NCBI GenBank assembly: GCA_910579075.1
Contig: CAJTSV010000009.1
Span: 1 to 32,175 of the forward strand
DNA length: 32,175 bases
Direction of reading: 5' to 3'
From: an uncultured Eubacterium sp.
GTDB taxonomy: Bacteria > Bacillota > Clostridia > Lachnospirales > Lachnospiraceae
Position 1 is the stretch's first letter. Each line of letters begins with the position of its first letter. This document shows, one piece after another, positions 15,197 through 22,878 of the stretch. Under the pieces are notes generated by a model that was given only the letters and a program-made list of their open reading frames with translations, ran no database searches and was not told the origin of the DNA. Both the position numbers and the translations under genes were made by a program.

Positions 15197-16519
15197 ATGA
15201 ATCGGATTGTATCAAAAATATTAATGTACGGGGATATGCCAGAGGATTCCATTCTGATGGAGCTAAGCGGCATCTGCGCTGCGCTGCGTGCCGGCAGCAG
15301 GACAAAGGAGGAGCTGTCTGTACAGGTGTTCCGGCAGGTGAAACGGCTTCTGGTGCTTGCGACGGACTATGGGTTTGACAAAAACCTGTGGCACAACTAT
15401 CTGGCATTTTGGCTTATCATGGATGAAAATCCGTTCAGCATTACGTGTGAGAAGACAGGGGCGCATGAGGGAAGCGCCAATTATTTTGCCAAAAGTGATT
15501 TTAAAGCTTTTATGGAGCTGTTTGCCTATGATTTCGGCTGGATAGAAGAAAAGCTCGGTATCGACTGCTTTTCGCGGATTTCGGATTATAAGGCCATCCA
15601 GAAAACAGAGCTTATGTATAACAAAAATGTCAGTGAAAAAGTCCGGGCGCTGAGTGAAAAGCTGGAGCAGGCATCGGACGAAGAAGAATTCTTTGTATAT
15701 GTTACGGATTTTTACAAAGCCTATGGGGTAGGGATGTTCGGGCTGAACAAGGCATTTCGGATTTTGGCGGCTCCTTCGGGCAGCGGCGTGGCATTCCATC
15801 CGATTAACAATATGGACCGGGTGATGCTGGACGATTTAATCGGGTATGAAATCCAGAAGAAAAAGCTTGTGGACAATACCCGTGCCTTTGTGGAAGGCAG
15901 GAAGGCGAACAACGTGCTGCTGTTTGGCGACAGCGGGACAGGCAAGTCGACCAGCATCAAGGCGATTGTCAATGAGTTTTATGACCAGGGACTGCGCATG
16001 ATTGAGATTTACAAGCATCAGTTTCAGGATTTGTCGAAGGTCATTGCACAGATTAAAAACCGCAATTACCGTTTTATTATTTATATGGACGACCTCTCGT
16101 TTGAAGAATTTGAAACAGAGTATAAATTTTTAAAGGCGGTTATTGAGGGCGGCGTGGAAACAAAGCCGGAAAATATCCTGATTTATGCGACGTCCAACCG
16201 GCGGCATATCATTAAGGAAACCTGGTCTGACAGAGACGATGTCCAGGTGGAAAACGGGATGCACAAGTCCGATACGATGGAAGAAAAGCTGTCACTGGTA
16301 AACCGCTTTGGCGTGACCATCAGCTTTTCCAAGCCGGACCAGAAGGAATATTTTCACATCGTCACAGGGCTTGCGCGCAGGAACGGCATTACGCTCAGTG
16401 AGGAAATCCTGCAAAGGGAAGCGAACCGGTGGGAATTAAGCCATGGCGGCATTTCGGGGCGCACGGCGCAGCAGTTTGTCAATTACCTGCTCGGGCAGGA
16501 AGAAAGCCTGCAGCAGTAA
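15197..16519 (+). CDS. DUF815 AAA+ ATP-binding protein
   Basis: 440 residues. The N-terminal ~200 residues are helical and specific to the family. The C-terminal half is an AAA+ module: DDLIGYEIQKKKLVDNTRAF, Walker A GDSGTGKST (244-252), a Walker B-like FIIYMDDLSFE, a sensor region LIYATSNRRHIIKE, and a lid with NRFGVTI-FSKPDQKEYF and SGRTAQQFVNYL. DUF815 proteins are widespread but their cellular role is not defined. The start at ATG 15197 has GGAGG 10 nt upstream; longer in-frame starts exist but none has a ribosome binding site. It lies 68 bp before mgtE and may be co-transcribed with it. Confidence 0.9.
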   Translation: MNRIVSKILMYGDMPEDSILMELSGICAALRAGSRTKEELSVQVFRQVKRLLVLATDYGFDKNLWHNYLAFWLIMDENPFSITCEKTGAHEGSANYFAKSDFKAFMELFAYDFGWIEEKLGIDCFSRISDYKAIQKTELMYNKNVSEKVRALSEKLEQASDEEEFFVYVTDFYKAYGVGMFGLNKAFRILAAPSGSGVAFHPINNMDRVMLDDLIGYEIQKKKLVDNTRAFVEGRKANNVLLFGDSGTGKSTSIKAIVNEFYDQGLRMIEIYKHQFQDLSKVIAQIKNRNYRFIIYMDDLSFEEFETEYKFLKAVIEGGVETKPENILIYATSNRRHIIKETWSDRDDVQVENGMHKSDTMEEKLSLVNRFGVTISFSKPDQKEYFHIVTGLARRNGITLSEEILQREANRWELSHGGISGRTAQQFVNYLLGQEESLQQ

Positions 16520-16587
16520 TAAGGGAGCCTGCGGGCGGCGGGACGGGGAACGGCGGATAAACAAGCAGATGCAGAAAGGAGTACGGA

Positions 16588-18021
16588 ATGAGTGAATTAG
16601 AAGAAAAAAACAGGGAATATATGGATGAAGGGATTCCGGAAAAAAGGGATTATGAGAAAGAACTTATCTGCATCATCAAAAGCGGCGAGCCGCCGTCCGT
16701 CATCCGCAAGAAACTGGAAGACTACCATGAAAATGATATTGCAGCAGTCTGGGAGGAGCTGACAAAGGAAGAACACCTCAAGCTGTACAAGCTGCTTGGC
16801 AACGATACGGTTTCTGAGATTTTCACATACCTGGAGGATGATGTCAGCAGGTATCTGGAAGAACTGGGGCTGGAAAATGCCGCGGATATCTTAGAATCCA
16901 TGGATGCGGACGATGCGGTCGACATTCTGGACGAGATGGAAGATGAAAAATCCAGCCAGCTGATACGTCTTATGGATGAGGAATCCAGGCATGATATCGG
17001 GCTGATTCAGTCTTACGGGGATGATGAAATCGGCAGCAGGATGACGACGAATTTTATCGTGATAAAGCGCGGAATTATGATTCAGGAAGCCATGAAGGAG
17101 CTGGTGACGCAGGCGGCGGACAATGACAATATTTCCACGATTTATGTCGTGGATGACAGTGAAAGCTTTTGCGGCGCGATTGACCTTAAGGACCTGATTA
17201 TTGCGCGCAAATTCACATCGCTGGAAGACCTGATGACAACCTCTTATCCGTATGTATATGCCAAGGAAACGATAGACGAATGTTTTGACCGGGTGCGTGA
17301 TTACTCGGAGGATTCGATTCCGGTGCTGGATTATGATAAAAAAATACTCGGTGTCATTACAGCGCAGGACATCGTGGAAGTCGTGGATGAGGAAATGGGC
17401 GAGGACTATGCAAGGCTGGCCGGCCTGACCGCAGAGGAGGATTTGAACGAGCCGCTTATTGAGAGCATGAAAAAGCGGATTCCGTGGCTGCTTGTCCTGC
17501 TTTTGCTGGGGCTTTTGGTATCTTCGGTGGTCGGGATTTTTGAGCAGGTGGTATCGCAGCTGACGCTTGTTATCTGCTTTCAGTCGCTTATTCTGGATAT
17601 GGCCGGGAATGCGGGCACGCAGTCGCTGGCTGTGACAATCCGCGTCCTGATGGATGAAAACCTGACCGGCAGGCAGAAGGGGCAGCTGATGTGCAAGGAA
17701 ATGCGGGTCGGAGCTGTAAACGGGCTTCTGCTCGGGCTGATTTCGCTTGTGTTTATCGGCGTCTATATCGCGCTTATCAAGGGAAAAGGGATGTGGTTCG
17801 GGTTTGCGGTCAGTGCCTGCATCGGGTTTTCCCTGATGGTTGCGATGGTTATTTCCAGCATTACAGGCACGGTTATTCCGATGTTTTTCCATAAAATAAA
17901 AATCGACCCGGCAGTCGCATCCGGGCCTTTGATTACAACAGTAAATGACCTCGTTGCCGTCGTGACGTACTATGGGCTGACGTGGGTGCTGCTTATTAAT
18001 GTGTTACAGCTTGCGGAGTGA
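16588..18021 (+). CDS. mgtE: Magnesium transporter MgtE
   Basis: 477 residues with the full MgtE layout. An N-terminal superhelical domain (residues ~25-145, with repeated DAADILESMDADDAVDILDEM-type motifs) is followed by two CBS domains (~145-275) that sense Mg2+, then a connecting helix. Five C-terminal membrane helices (~290-475) include the pore motif ILDMAGNAGTQSLAVTIR. It is a homodimeric Mg2+ channel gated by cytoplasmic Mg2+. AGGAG lies about 7 nt before ATG 16588. I see no M-box riboswitch; the 68-bp gap is too short to hold one. Confidence 0.96.
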   Translation: MSELEEKNREYMDEGIPEKRDYEKELICIIKSGEPPSVIRKKLEDYHENDIAAVWEELTKEEHLKLYKLLGNDTVSEIFTYLEDDVSRYLEELGLENAADILESMDADDAVDILDEMEDEKSSQLIRLMDEESRHDIGLIQSYGDDEIGSRMTTNFIVIKRGIMIQEAMKELVTQAADNDNISTIYVVDDSESFCGAIDLKDLIIARKFTSLEDLMTTSYPYVYAKETIDECFDRVRDYSEDSIPVLDYDKKILGVITAQDIVEVVDEEMGEDYARLAGLTAEEDLNEPLIESMKKRIPWLLVLLLLGLLVSSVVGIFEQVVSQLTLVICFQSLILDMAGNAGTQSLAVTIRVLMDENLTGRQKGQLMCKEMRVGAVNGLLLGLISLVFIGVYIALIKGKGMWFGFAVSACIGFSLMVAMVISSITGTVIPMFFHKIKIDPAVASGPLITTVNDLVAVVTYYGLTWVLLINVLQLAE

Positions 18022-18045
18022 GCTTCAAAGAATACAGGCTGCGTT

Positions 18046-18095
18046 AGAGCGTGTTTGAAAAATCATTTCCGCAAACTGTGAAGCAAACACGCTCT
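18046..18095. repeat. Long inverted repeat between mgtE and the E1-like gene
   Basis: AGAGCGTGTTTG (18046-18057) and CAAACACGCTCT (18084-18095) are a perfect 12-bp inverted repeat around a 26-nt loop. No T-run follows on the plus strand. It may serve as a terminator-like or mRNA-stabilising structure, but its clean palindromic form also fits a dispersed repeat or short miniature element. Confidence 0.8.
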
Positions 18096-18147
18096 GGCAT
18101 AAATGGATTTGCTTCAGGGAATAAAACTGTGATAAGGGGGAGCAGAG

Positions 18148-18927
18148 TTGCTGACAGAAAAACAGAAAGAACGGTATGCGCGCCATATCCTGCTGGAAGA
18201 AGCCGGGGAAGCAGGACAGGAGAAGCTGCTGCGGGCGAAGGTGTGCATCATCGGTGCCGGCGGGCTCGGCTCTCCGGCGGCGATGTATCTGGCGGCGGCA
18301 GGAGCCGGGACAATCGGGATTGCGGATGCGGACGCGGTGGAGCTGTCAAACCTGCAGCGCCAGATTCTGCATAGTGTCCGGGATATCGGGAAGAAGAAGG
18401 CGGTTTCCGCAAAAGAGACCCTGCTCGGGCTGAATCCGCAAACGGATGTGCGGATATATCCCGTCTATGTCAATGAGGAGAACATCCGGGATTTGATCCG
18501 GGAGTATGATTTTGTAATAGATGCATCCGATAATTTTGAGACAAAGTTTATTATTAATGATGCCTGTGTCCGTGAAGGCATTCCGTTTGTGCATGCCGGG
18601 GTTATCCGCTTCCAGGGGCAGCTGATGACCTATGTGCCGGGACAGGGGCCGTGCTACCGCTGTATCTTTCAGGAGCCGCCGCCAGAAGGCGCCGTGCTGC
18701 CAGCCAGCCGGGCGGGCGTAATGGGAGCAGCCTGCGGCGTGATTGGCAGCCTGCAGGCAATGGAAGCGGTGAAATATGTGCTGGGGGCCGGTGATTTGCT
18801 GACAGGCAGGCTGCTGTCCTATGATGCACTGCGGGCAGAATTCCGCACAGTCCGGCTGCCGGCGCGGTCAGAAGGCTGTGCAGCGTGCGGGACGGGCAGC
18901 GGAAAAGGCCGGCAAAAGCAGGAATAA
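18148..18927 (+). CDS. ThiF/MoeB/HesA-family E1-like adenylyltransferase
   Basis: 259 residues. The nucleotide-binding motif is GAGGLGS (36-42), the acidic strand GIADAD, the conserved NLQRQ Arg (71), and DASDN (125-129). Zinc pairs C169-x2-C172 and C244-x2-C247 are complete. Such enzymes adenylate the C-terminal Gly-Gly of a sulfur-carrier protein (ThiS, MoaD or a relative). The cysteine usually found before AGVMG is replaced (LPASRAGVMG, Ala186), so the acyl-disulfide or thioester Cys of ThiF-like members seems missing, though MoeB-type activity does not need it. The start is TTG 18148 with AAGGGGG upstream; no ATG fits. No carrier-protein or thiamine/molybdopterin gene is nearby. The stop lies inside the following terminator hairpin. 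Confidence 0.88.
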   Translation: MLTEKQKERYARHILLEEAGEAGQEKLLRAKVCIIGAGGLGSPAAMYLAAAGAGTIGIADADAVELSNLQRQILHSVRDIGKKKAVSAKETLLGLNPQTDVRIYPVYVNEENIRDLIREYDFVIDASDNFETKFIINDACVREGIPFVHAGVIRFQGQLMTYVPGQGPCYRCIFQEPPPEGAVLPASRAGVMGAACGVIGSLQAMEAVKYVLGAGDLLTGRLLSYDALRAEFRTVRLPARSEGCAACGTGSGKGRQKQE

Positions 18928-18955
18928 CACAGTGTCCCTGGTTTTGCCGGCCTTT
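18904..18955. terminator. Bidirectional terminator between convergent genes
   Basis: A stem of 14 bp (AAAGGCCGGCAAAA / TTTTGCCGGCCTTT), a mismatch, and 4 more pairs (CAGG / CCTG), with a 14-nt loop. It starts inside the last codons of the ThiF-like gene and ends just before the stop of the leftward rsiV-like gene, serving both convergent transcripts. Confidence 0.8.
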
Positions 18956-18965
18956 CCTGCAAAGG

Positions 18966-19895
18966 CTATCTGCGTATGTCCTTAAGCACGTCTGCCGGGA
19001 TTTCGAATTCGACTGTGCCCATGTACATTGGCGCGACATCGCCTTCGTTAAAGCCGATAACGACATTTCCGGCTGCATTCAGATAAAAAGAAGCGTCTTT
19101 CGAAATGGTTTTGAAATTCCATTCTTCGATGTCACTGTCCAGCCAGTATGTGACATTTTCATCCTGAGCCATCTGTTCCTGCATCTGCTGCCTGATATTT
19201 TCGCTGATTGGCGTGACATAGTCGGCGTTATCCTGAAACAGGTCGCGCAGCTTCAGGCGTTTTCCGGTGTTCAGGTCAATGGTATAGTAATAATTCCATT
19301 CGTACCCGCTTCCTGCGCCCTGGTAACAGTTCAGCTTCAGGGTAAAGGAATCTTCTGTCTCAGCCAGTACCTCGCTGCTTACGATAACATCCTGATAGCC
19401 ATAGTCATGTTCCAGGTTTTCTTCGAATTCACGAACCAGCTCGTCCGTAATTTTCTGTATTTCCGCGTTGATTTCTTCAGCTGTGCGTTTCAGTGTCCTG
19501 CCGGCTTTTGTATCGCCGCCCTGGCTGTCCGGCTGGATGGCGGGCACTTCGATATCGGCCATGTTCCGGTCGGAGACGTATTCATAATTGCGGAACGTCA
19601 GGGCCTGTGCCAGATGCCCGAGCACCGGTATCTGCTCCATGGCGTCTGCTGCGGCTGCGGATGTGTTGGGCAGTATGATAAACAGCCCGAGCACGGCTGC
19701 AGCTGCGGCTGCATATCTGGCAAATCCAGCCCTGCGCTGCTCCCTGCGCAGCTGTGCGCCTGCTTCCTTTACTTTTGCGCGGAATGCCGCGGCCTGCTCG
19801 TCTGACATCTGCTGCTTTAAATATCCGGTTTTTAACGATTGCAGCTCCTGTTCCAGCCAGTCGTTTTGTTCTTTGCGCTGTGAAAATTGAATCAT
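18966..19895 (-). CDS. rsiV: RsiV-like anti-sigma factor (DUF4163/DUF3298)
   Basis: 309 residues. A cytoplasmic N-terminal segment (1-60) binds sigma, one membrane helix lies at about 61-83, and the rest is extracytoplasmic. The C-terminal part matches RsiV: DYGYQDVIVSSEVL-ETEDSFTLKLN, YYTIDLNTGKRLKLRDLF, ISENIRQQM, and FYLNAAGNVVIGFNEGDVAPMYMGTVEFEIP, close to the 'F-EYEVAPG-MG-xEFxIP' signature. In Bacillus, RsiV binds lysozyme directly and is cleaved by signal peptidase and RasP to free SigV. The gene overlaps the sigma stop by 4 bp (ATGA), fitting a sigma/anti-sigma pair. Lysozyme as ligand is inferred from family membership. Confidence 0.88.
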   Translation of the reverse strand: MIQFSQRKEQNDWLEQELQSLKTGYLKQQMSDEQAAAFRAKVKEAGAQLRREQRRAGFARYAAAAAAVLGLFIILPNTSAAAADAMEQIPVLGHLAQALTFRNYEYVSDRNMADIEVPAIQPDSQGGDTKAGRTLKRTAEEINAEIQKITDELVREFEENLEHDYGYQDVIVSSEVLAETEDSFTLKLNCYQGAGSGYEWNYYYTIDLNTGKRLKLRDLFQDNADYVTPISENIRQQMQEQMAQDENVTYWLDSDIEEWNFKTISKDASFYLNAAGNVVIGFNEGDVAPMYMGTVEFEIPADVLKDIRR

Positions 19896-20494
19896 ATCAT
19901 CACCTGCCTGTTCTTTCTGCTGAATGGATATCTGTCGGGTTCTTTTTCTGCTCCGGGTGCCTGTGCGTCCTGCTGCGGGTTATCCGAAAGGGCTGTGCGC
20001 AGCTTTTTGATGCAGCGGTACAGGCGGCTTTTTACCGTGCTGAGGTTTTCGTCCAGCAGGTCTGCGATTTCCTCAAGCTTTTTATCTTCAAAGTATTTCA
20101 GGATGATAATAGCCCTGTCTTTGTCGGGAAGCGCCTCAATGGCCCTTTGCAGGTCCACATTTGCATAATGGTCTTCCCGGCATCCGGCTTCTGCGCCGGT
20201 TTCTTCCTGGTATGACTCATAGGAAAGCAGCTTTGGCTGCCTGGCATGCTGGAAGCATTCATTGAGCATAATGCGGTATACCCATGTCTGTGCATATTCG
20301 GGATGCTTCAGGCCGTGGCATCCCTTCAGTGCCTTGAAGGCCCCGTTTTGTACAATATCGCTGGCATCCTGTGCATTGTGTGCATAACTGTATGCAAGCC
20401 GGTAGTACTGGTTATAGCAGTCGAGCAGAATCTGTTCGATTAAATCCCTGGAAGATTTGTCTTTGGTATCTTTTTTTCTGGAAAATAGGTTCAA
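19892..20494 (-). CDS. sigV: ECF sigma factor, SigV-like
   Basis: 200 residues. Region 2 is YYRLAYSYAHNAQDASDIVQNGAFKAL plus QTWVYRIMLNECF, and region 4 is LPDKDRAIIILKYFEDKKLEEIADLL then LSTVKSRLYRCIKKLR. It pairs with the RsiV-like anti-sigma whose ATG overlaps its stop. It is paralogous to the sigma factor at 462-953. The start codon is TTG (20494), supported by AGGAGGAGGTG 9 nt upstream and the lack of an ATG. In Bacillus and Clostridioides, SigV directs lysozyme-resistance genes. An autoregulatory ECF-type promoter is visible upstream. Confidence 0.9.
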   Translation of the reverse strand: MNLFSRKKDTKDKSSRDLIEQILLDCYNQYYRLAYSYAHNAQDASDIVQNGAFKALKGCHGLKHPEYAQTWVYRIMLNECFQHARQPKLLSYESYQEETGAEAGCREDHYANVDLQRAIEALPDKDRAIIILKYFEDKKLEEIADLLDENLSTVKSRLYRCIKKLRTALSDNPQQDAQAPGAEKEPDRYPFSRKNRQVMI

Positions 20495-20528
20495 GGTCTG
20501 TCACCTCCTCCTTTGTGCTTATGAAATA

Positions 20529-20558
20529 TTAGAGCGGGCAGGGATGGAAAAAGTTTCA
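20529..20558 (-). promoter_or_regulatory. Candidate ECF autoregulatory promoter of sigV-rsiV
   Basis: On the minus strand TGAAAC (20558-20553) is followed after 16 bp by CGCTCTAA (20536-20529). This resembles the ECF pattern of TGAAAC, about 16 bp, then CGTC or CGTA. It ends 34 bp before the TTG start of the sigma gene. Confidence 0.65.
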
Positions 20559-20640
20559 GGGGCAGAAAGAAAATTGTAACCGTTTTGCCGGAGGCTGCAT
20601 TGTTACAGAAAATTGCTGAATTTACCGGGATAACATTGAC

Positions 20641-21203
20641 AGGCTGTTCAAAGAATTTTACTATGGAAGCAGCTAAGGCAAATTTGATAACAAAAAAATT
20701 ACGATTCGGCTCAATAAGGATGGATATGTCAGGTTTGGATTTACGGATGGTTTAAAAGAGGGGCTGTTAAATATTATATACAGTGTTTCAGAGATGTATC
20801 TGCATGGATTTCAGGATAAGGAACTGGTTTCTATTATGGATAGCGTGACGGCACTGGCTGTTATGATGCAGAAACTGCAGAAGGATTTGGAACATATGTT
20901 TGGAAACCGTTCAGAAATTATATATACCAGCAGGACGGAGCCTTCTGGCAGTGATGTCGGAAAAGCTCCGGGACTTTTCTATTTCAGACATCGATTTGAC
21001 CATGCAGGAATTTATTGGAACAATGATATGTAAAAAACTGCCATTGTGTGCAAAAGAACAGTTTGATGGAAACCTGACTTGAAAGAAGGACCGGATTACG
21101 TGAATCTGGCCCGCATGCTGCGCAGTTCATTCGGCGGGAATGTGAAAATAGCGGAGAAAGATTATCAGGGTGCGTCTGCTGGATTATCCTGTAAATCAGG
21201 GCC
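20641..21203 (+). pseudogene. Decayed gene of unknown family
   Basis: Coding-like sequence runs through this stretch but is broken. In one frame RLFKEFYYGSS is followed by TAA at 20674, then a peptide (TIRLNKDGYVRFGF, GLLNIIYSVSEMYLHGFQDKEL) continues to about 20945. Sense then shifts by one frame (AVMSEKLRDFSISDIDLTMQEF to a stop at 21080-21082) and returns to the first frame from about 21079 (LKEGPDYVNLARMLRSSFGG). One stop and two compensating frameshifts suggest a remnant. I do not recognise the family. Two short intact pieces inside (20794-21033; 20900-21082) are more simply parts of this remnant than separate genes. The 146 bp before it, after the sigV start, hold only the ECF promoter. 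Confidence 0.45.
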
Positions 21204-21236
21204 CGGCCCGATACAAAAGAAAGGAGATTTCTTCAT

Positions 21237-22100
21237 ATGATTTATTTATCCAGGTTCTGTTTCCCGGATGCGGAGCGGGAGACGGATTTTTTGTTCAAAT
21301 TAAAGATGACCTGTTATGACACGGTTTATCCGTATGGGATTTTGTCAGGGAATCATCTGGAACAGATTGATTTTGAACCGGTGACGGTTTTTTATGGCTC
21401 AAATGGATGCGGGAAGACGACCGCGCTGAATGTAATTGCGGAAAAGCTGAAGCTGGAACGCCAGTCGTTATACAACCGGAGCAGTTTTTTCGAGCGTTAT
21501 TTACAGGACTGCTCACTGGAATGCAGCCGGAAGATTCCGAAGGGCAGCTGCGTGATTACGAGCGATGATGTGTTTGAATTTATGCTGGATATAAGGCATT
21601 TGAATGAAGGAATCGACCGGCGGCGGGGAGAGGTGGCACAAGATTATGCAGATATGAAATACGGTTCCTTCCGGCTGCAATCAATGAAAGATTATGAGCA
21701 GCTGAAAAAGGTGAACATGGCCCGCAGAAAGTCAAAGTCCCAGTATATCCGAAACAGCCTGGCTGATAATGTCCGGGAACATTCCAATGGGGAAAGCGCA
21801 TTTTTGTATTTTGAACAGAAGATAGGGGAGCATGCGCTCTATCTGCTCGACGAGCCGGAAAACAGCCTGTCTCCGGAAAAACAGCAGGAGCTGCTGAAAT
21901 TTCTGGAAGACAGTGCGCGGTTTTTCGGCTGCCAGTTTGTCATTGCCACGCATTCCCCGTTCCTGCTGTCCATGCGCGGGGCAAAGATATATGATTTTGA
22001 CGAAGACCCCGTGGACGTGAAAAAATGGACACAGCTTGGGAATGTGCGGCAGTATTATGAATTTTTCAAAAAACATGAAGGAGAATTCAAAAAGGATTGA
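21237..22100 (+). CDS. Solitary AAA/ABC-type predicted ATPase
   Basis: 287 residues, no membrane segments. Walker A is YGSNGCGKTT (53-62), an ABC-like signature HSNGES (182-187), Walker B LYLLDEPENSLSP (201-213) and an H-loop IATHSPFLLS. The arrangement is that of the SMC/RecF-like 'ATP-binding protein' group (AAA_15/AAA_21, COG3910), with a short helical insert instead of a long coiled coil. AAAGGAG precedes the ATG. No transport partner or nuclease adjoins. Relatives often occur in defence or mobile loci, but alone this one cannot be assigned a function. Confidence 0.85.
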   Translation: MIYLSRFCFPDAERETDFLFKLKMTCYDTVYPYGILSGNHLEQIDFEPVTVFYGSNGCGKTTALNVIAEKLKLERQSLYNRSSFFERYLQDCSLECSRKIPKGSCVITSDDVFEFMLDIRHLNEGIDRRRGEVAQDYADMKYGSFRLQSMKDYEQLKKVNMARRKSKSQYIRNSLADNVREHSNGESAFLYFEQKIGEHALYLLDEPENSLSPEKQQELLKFLEDSARFFGCQFVIATHSPFLLSMRGAKIYDFDEDPVDVKKWTQLGNVRQYYEFFKKHEGEFKKD

Positions 22101-22125
22101 AATTGAAATACAGTCATGTTATGCT
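22097..22125 (+). promoter_or_regulatory. Sigma-A promoter of the VapBC-like pair
   Basis: TTGAAA (22097-22102), a 17-bp spacer and TATGCT (22120-22125). The -35 box overlaps the stop codon of the upstream ATPase gene; the start codon of the antitoxin lies about 70 bp further on. Confidence 0.65.
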
Positions 22126-22192
22126 TAAAACAAATTTCGATAAATGATGCAGAACCAGCTGGTGAAACAGGATTAATCAGGGAGGGTTTGAT

Positions 22193-22399
22193 ATGGCAGC
22201 AGTGCAGGGATATTTTAATGGAACCGTATGTGTTCCTCTGGAGAAAGAATCGTTTTTTTTAAATCAAAAAGTAATGATTACCGGGCTGGATGAAAAAGTA
22301 ACACCAAAAGTTCGCAGACTGGGAACGCTGGAAGGAAAAGCAGAGGTTTCTTTCAAGGAAGACTGGGAAATAAGTGATGAGGAGCTGATAGGAGAATGA
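22193..22399 (+). CDS. Antitoxin of a VapBC-like type II toxin-antitoxin pair
   Basis: 68 residues. It begins MAAVQGYFNGTVCVPLEKE, resembling the 'GYYDGxxxxxLEK' N-terminus of small antitoxins common in Clostridia, and ends in an acidic, likely disordered tail (FKEDWEISDEELIGE) suited to binding the toxin. AGGGAGGGTTTGAT precedes the ATG. The stop overlaps the toxin start (ATGA, 22396-22399), the classic antitoxin-first coupling. It should neutralise the PIN toxin and repress its own promoter (family knowledge; not shown here). Confidence 0.8.
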   Translation: MAAVQGYFNGTVCVPLEKESFFLNQKVMITGLDEKVTPKVRRLGTLEGKAEVSFKEDWEISDEELIGE

Positions 22400-22788
22400 A
22401 ACTGCTGATTGACACTCATTATTTGCTGTGGATGTTTATGGACACAGAAAAAATATCTGAAAAAGTGAAACAGGCACTATTATCTGCGGAAAATGTGGTT
22501 TATTACAGTCAGGCAAGTTTATGGGAAATATCTATCAAGTATTCTTTGGGCAAGCTGTCTTTGAAGGGGATAAACCCAGAAGAATTCTTTCAGAAAATAG
22601 AAAATAGTTTTTTGCTGTGCAGAGTACTGGTAAATGAAGAACTGGTTTCTTCTTATCATCTGCCAAAAGAACATAAAGACCCGTTTGACAGAATTATGAT
22701 ATGGCAGGCAATAAAAAATAATATAGTATTTTTATCCGTAGATTCTAAGATGGAAAAATATGCTGAATATGGATTGAAGCTTTTCTGA
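22396..22788 (+). CDS. PIN-domain toxin (VapC-like)
   Basis: 130 residues, a complete PIN domain of the Sll0205/VapC group. The acidic metal-binding residues are all present: Asp6 in LIDTHYLLW, Glu44 in SLWEISIK, Asp98 in DPFDRIM and Asp116 in SVDSKME. It is predicted to be an Mg2+-dependent ribonuclease that cleaves tRNA or other RNA when freed from its antitoxin. The two genes are visibly more AT-rich than their neighbours, consistent with acquisition by transfer. Confidence 0.9.
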   Translation: MKLLIDTHYLLWMFMDTEKISEKVKQALLSAENVVYYSQASLWEISIKYSLGKLSLKGINPEEFFQKIENSFLLCRVLVNEELVSSYHLPKEHKDPFDRIMIWQAIKNNIVFLSVDSKMEKYAEYGLKLF

Positions 22789-22825
22789 CTGATTCGGGTA
22801 TATAAAAATATCCTGGAGCGGGCTA

Positions 22826-22862
22826 TGCGCCAGGTGCCATGTCTGTATGGGCATTTGGCGCA
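22826..22862 (-). terminator. Imperfect hairpin at the end of the leftward WYL operon
   Basis: TGCGCCA (22826-22832) pairs with TGGCGCA (22856-22862), with an inner TGCCAT / ATGGGCA stem carrying one bulge. It lies 17 bp beyond the stop of the leftward GyrI-like gene. On that strand the downstream sequence reaches ATATTTTTATA only after about 20 nt, so termination is plausible but not classical. Confidence 0.45.
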
Positions 22863-22878
22863 TTCCGCAAGGGATAGA

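Noticed and set aside
16520..16587. M-box riboswitch before mgtE
   Set aside because: The 68-bp gap is too short for an M-box and none of its conserved segments is seen.
16891..17892. 333-residue minus-strand open frame opposite mgtE
   Set aside because: The composition (His/Arg/Gln-rich) and lack of family motifs show it is a shadow of the real gene. The same holds for the long frames opposite the SGNH, lipoprotein and DegV genes.
18885..19805. 306-residue plus-strand open frame opposite the rsiV-like gene
   Set aside because: The minus-strand protein has clear RsiV features, a 4-bp overlap with its sigma factor and a terminator; the plus-strand frame has none.
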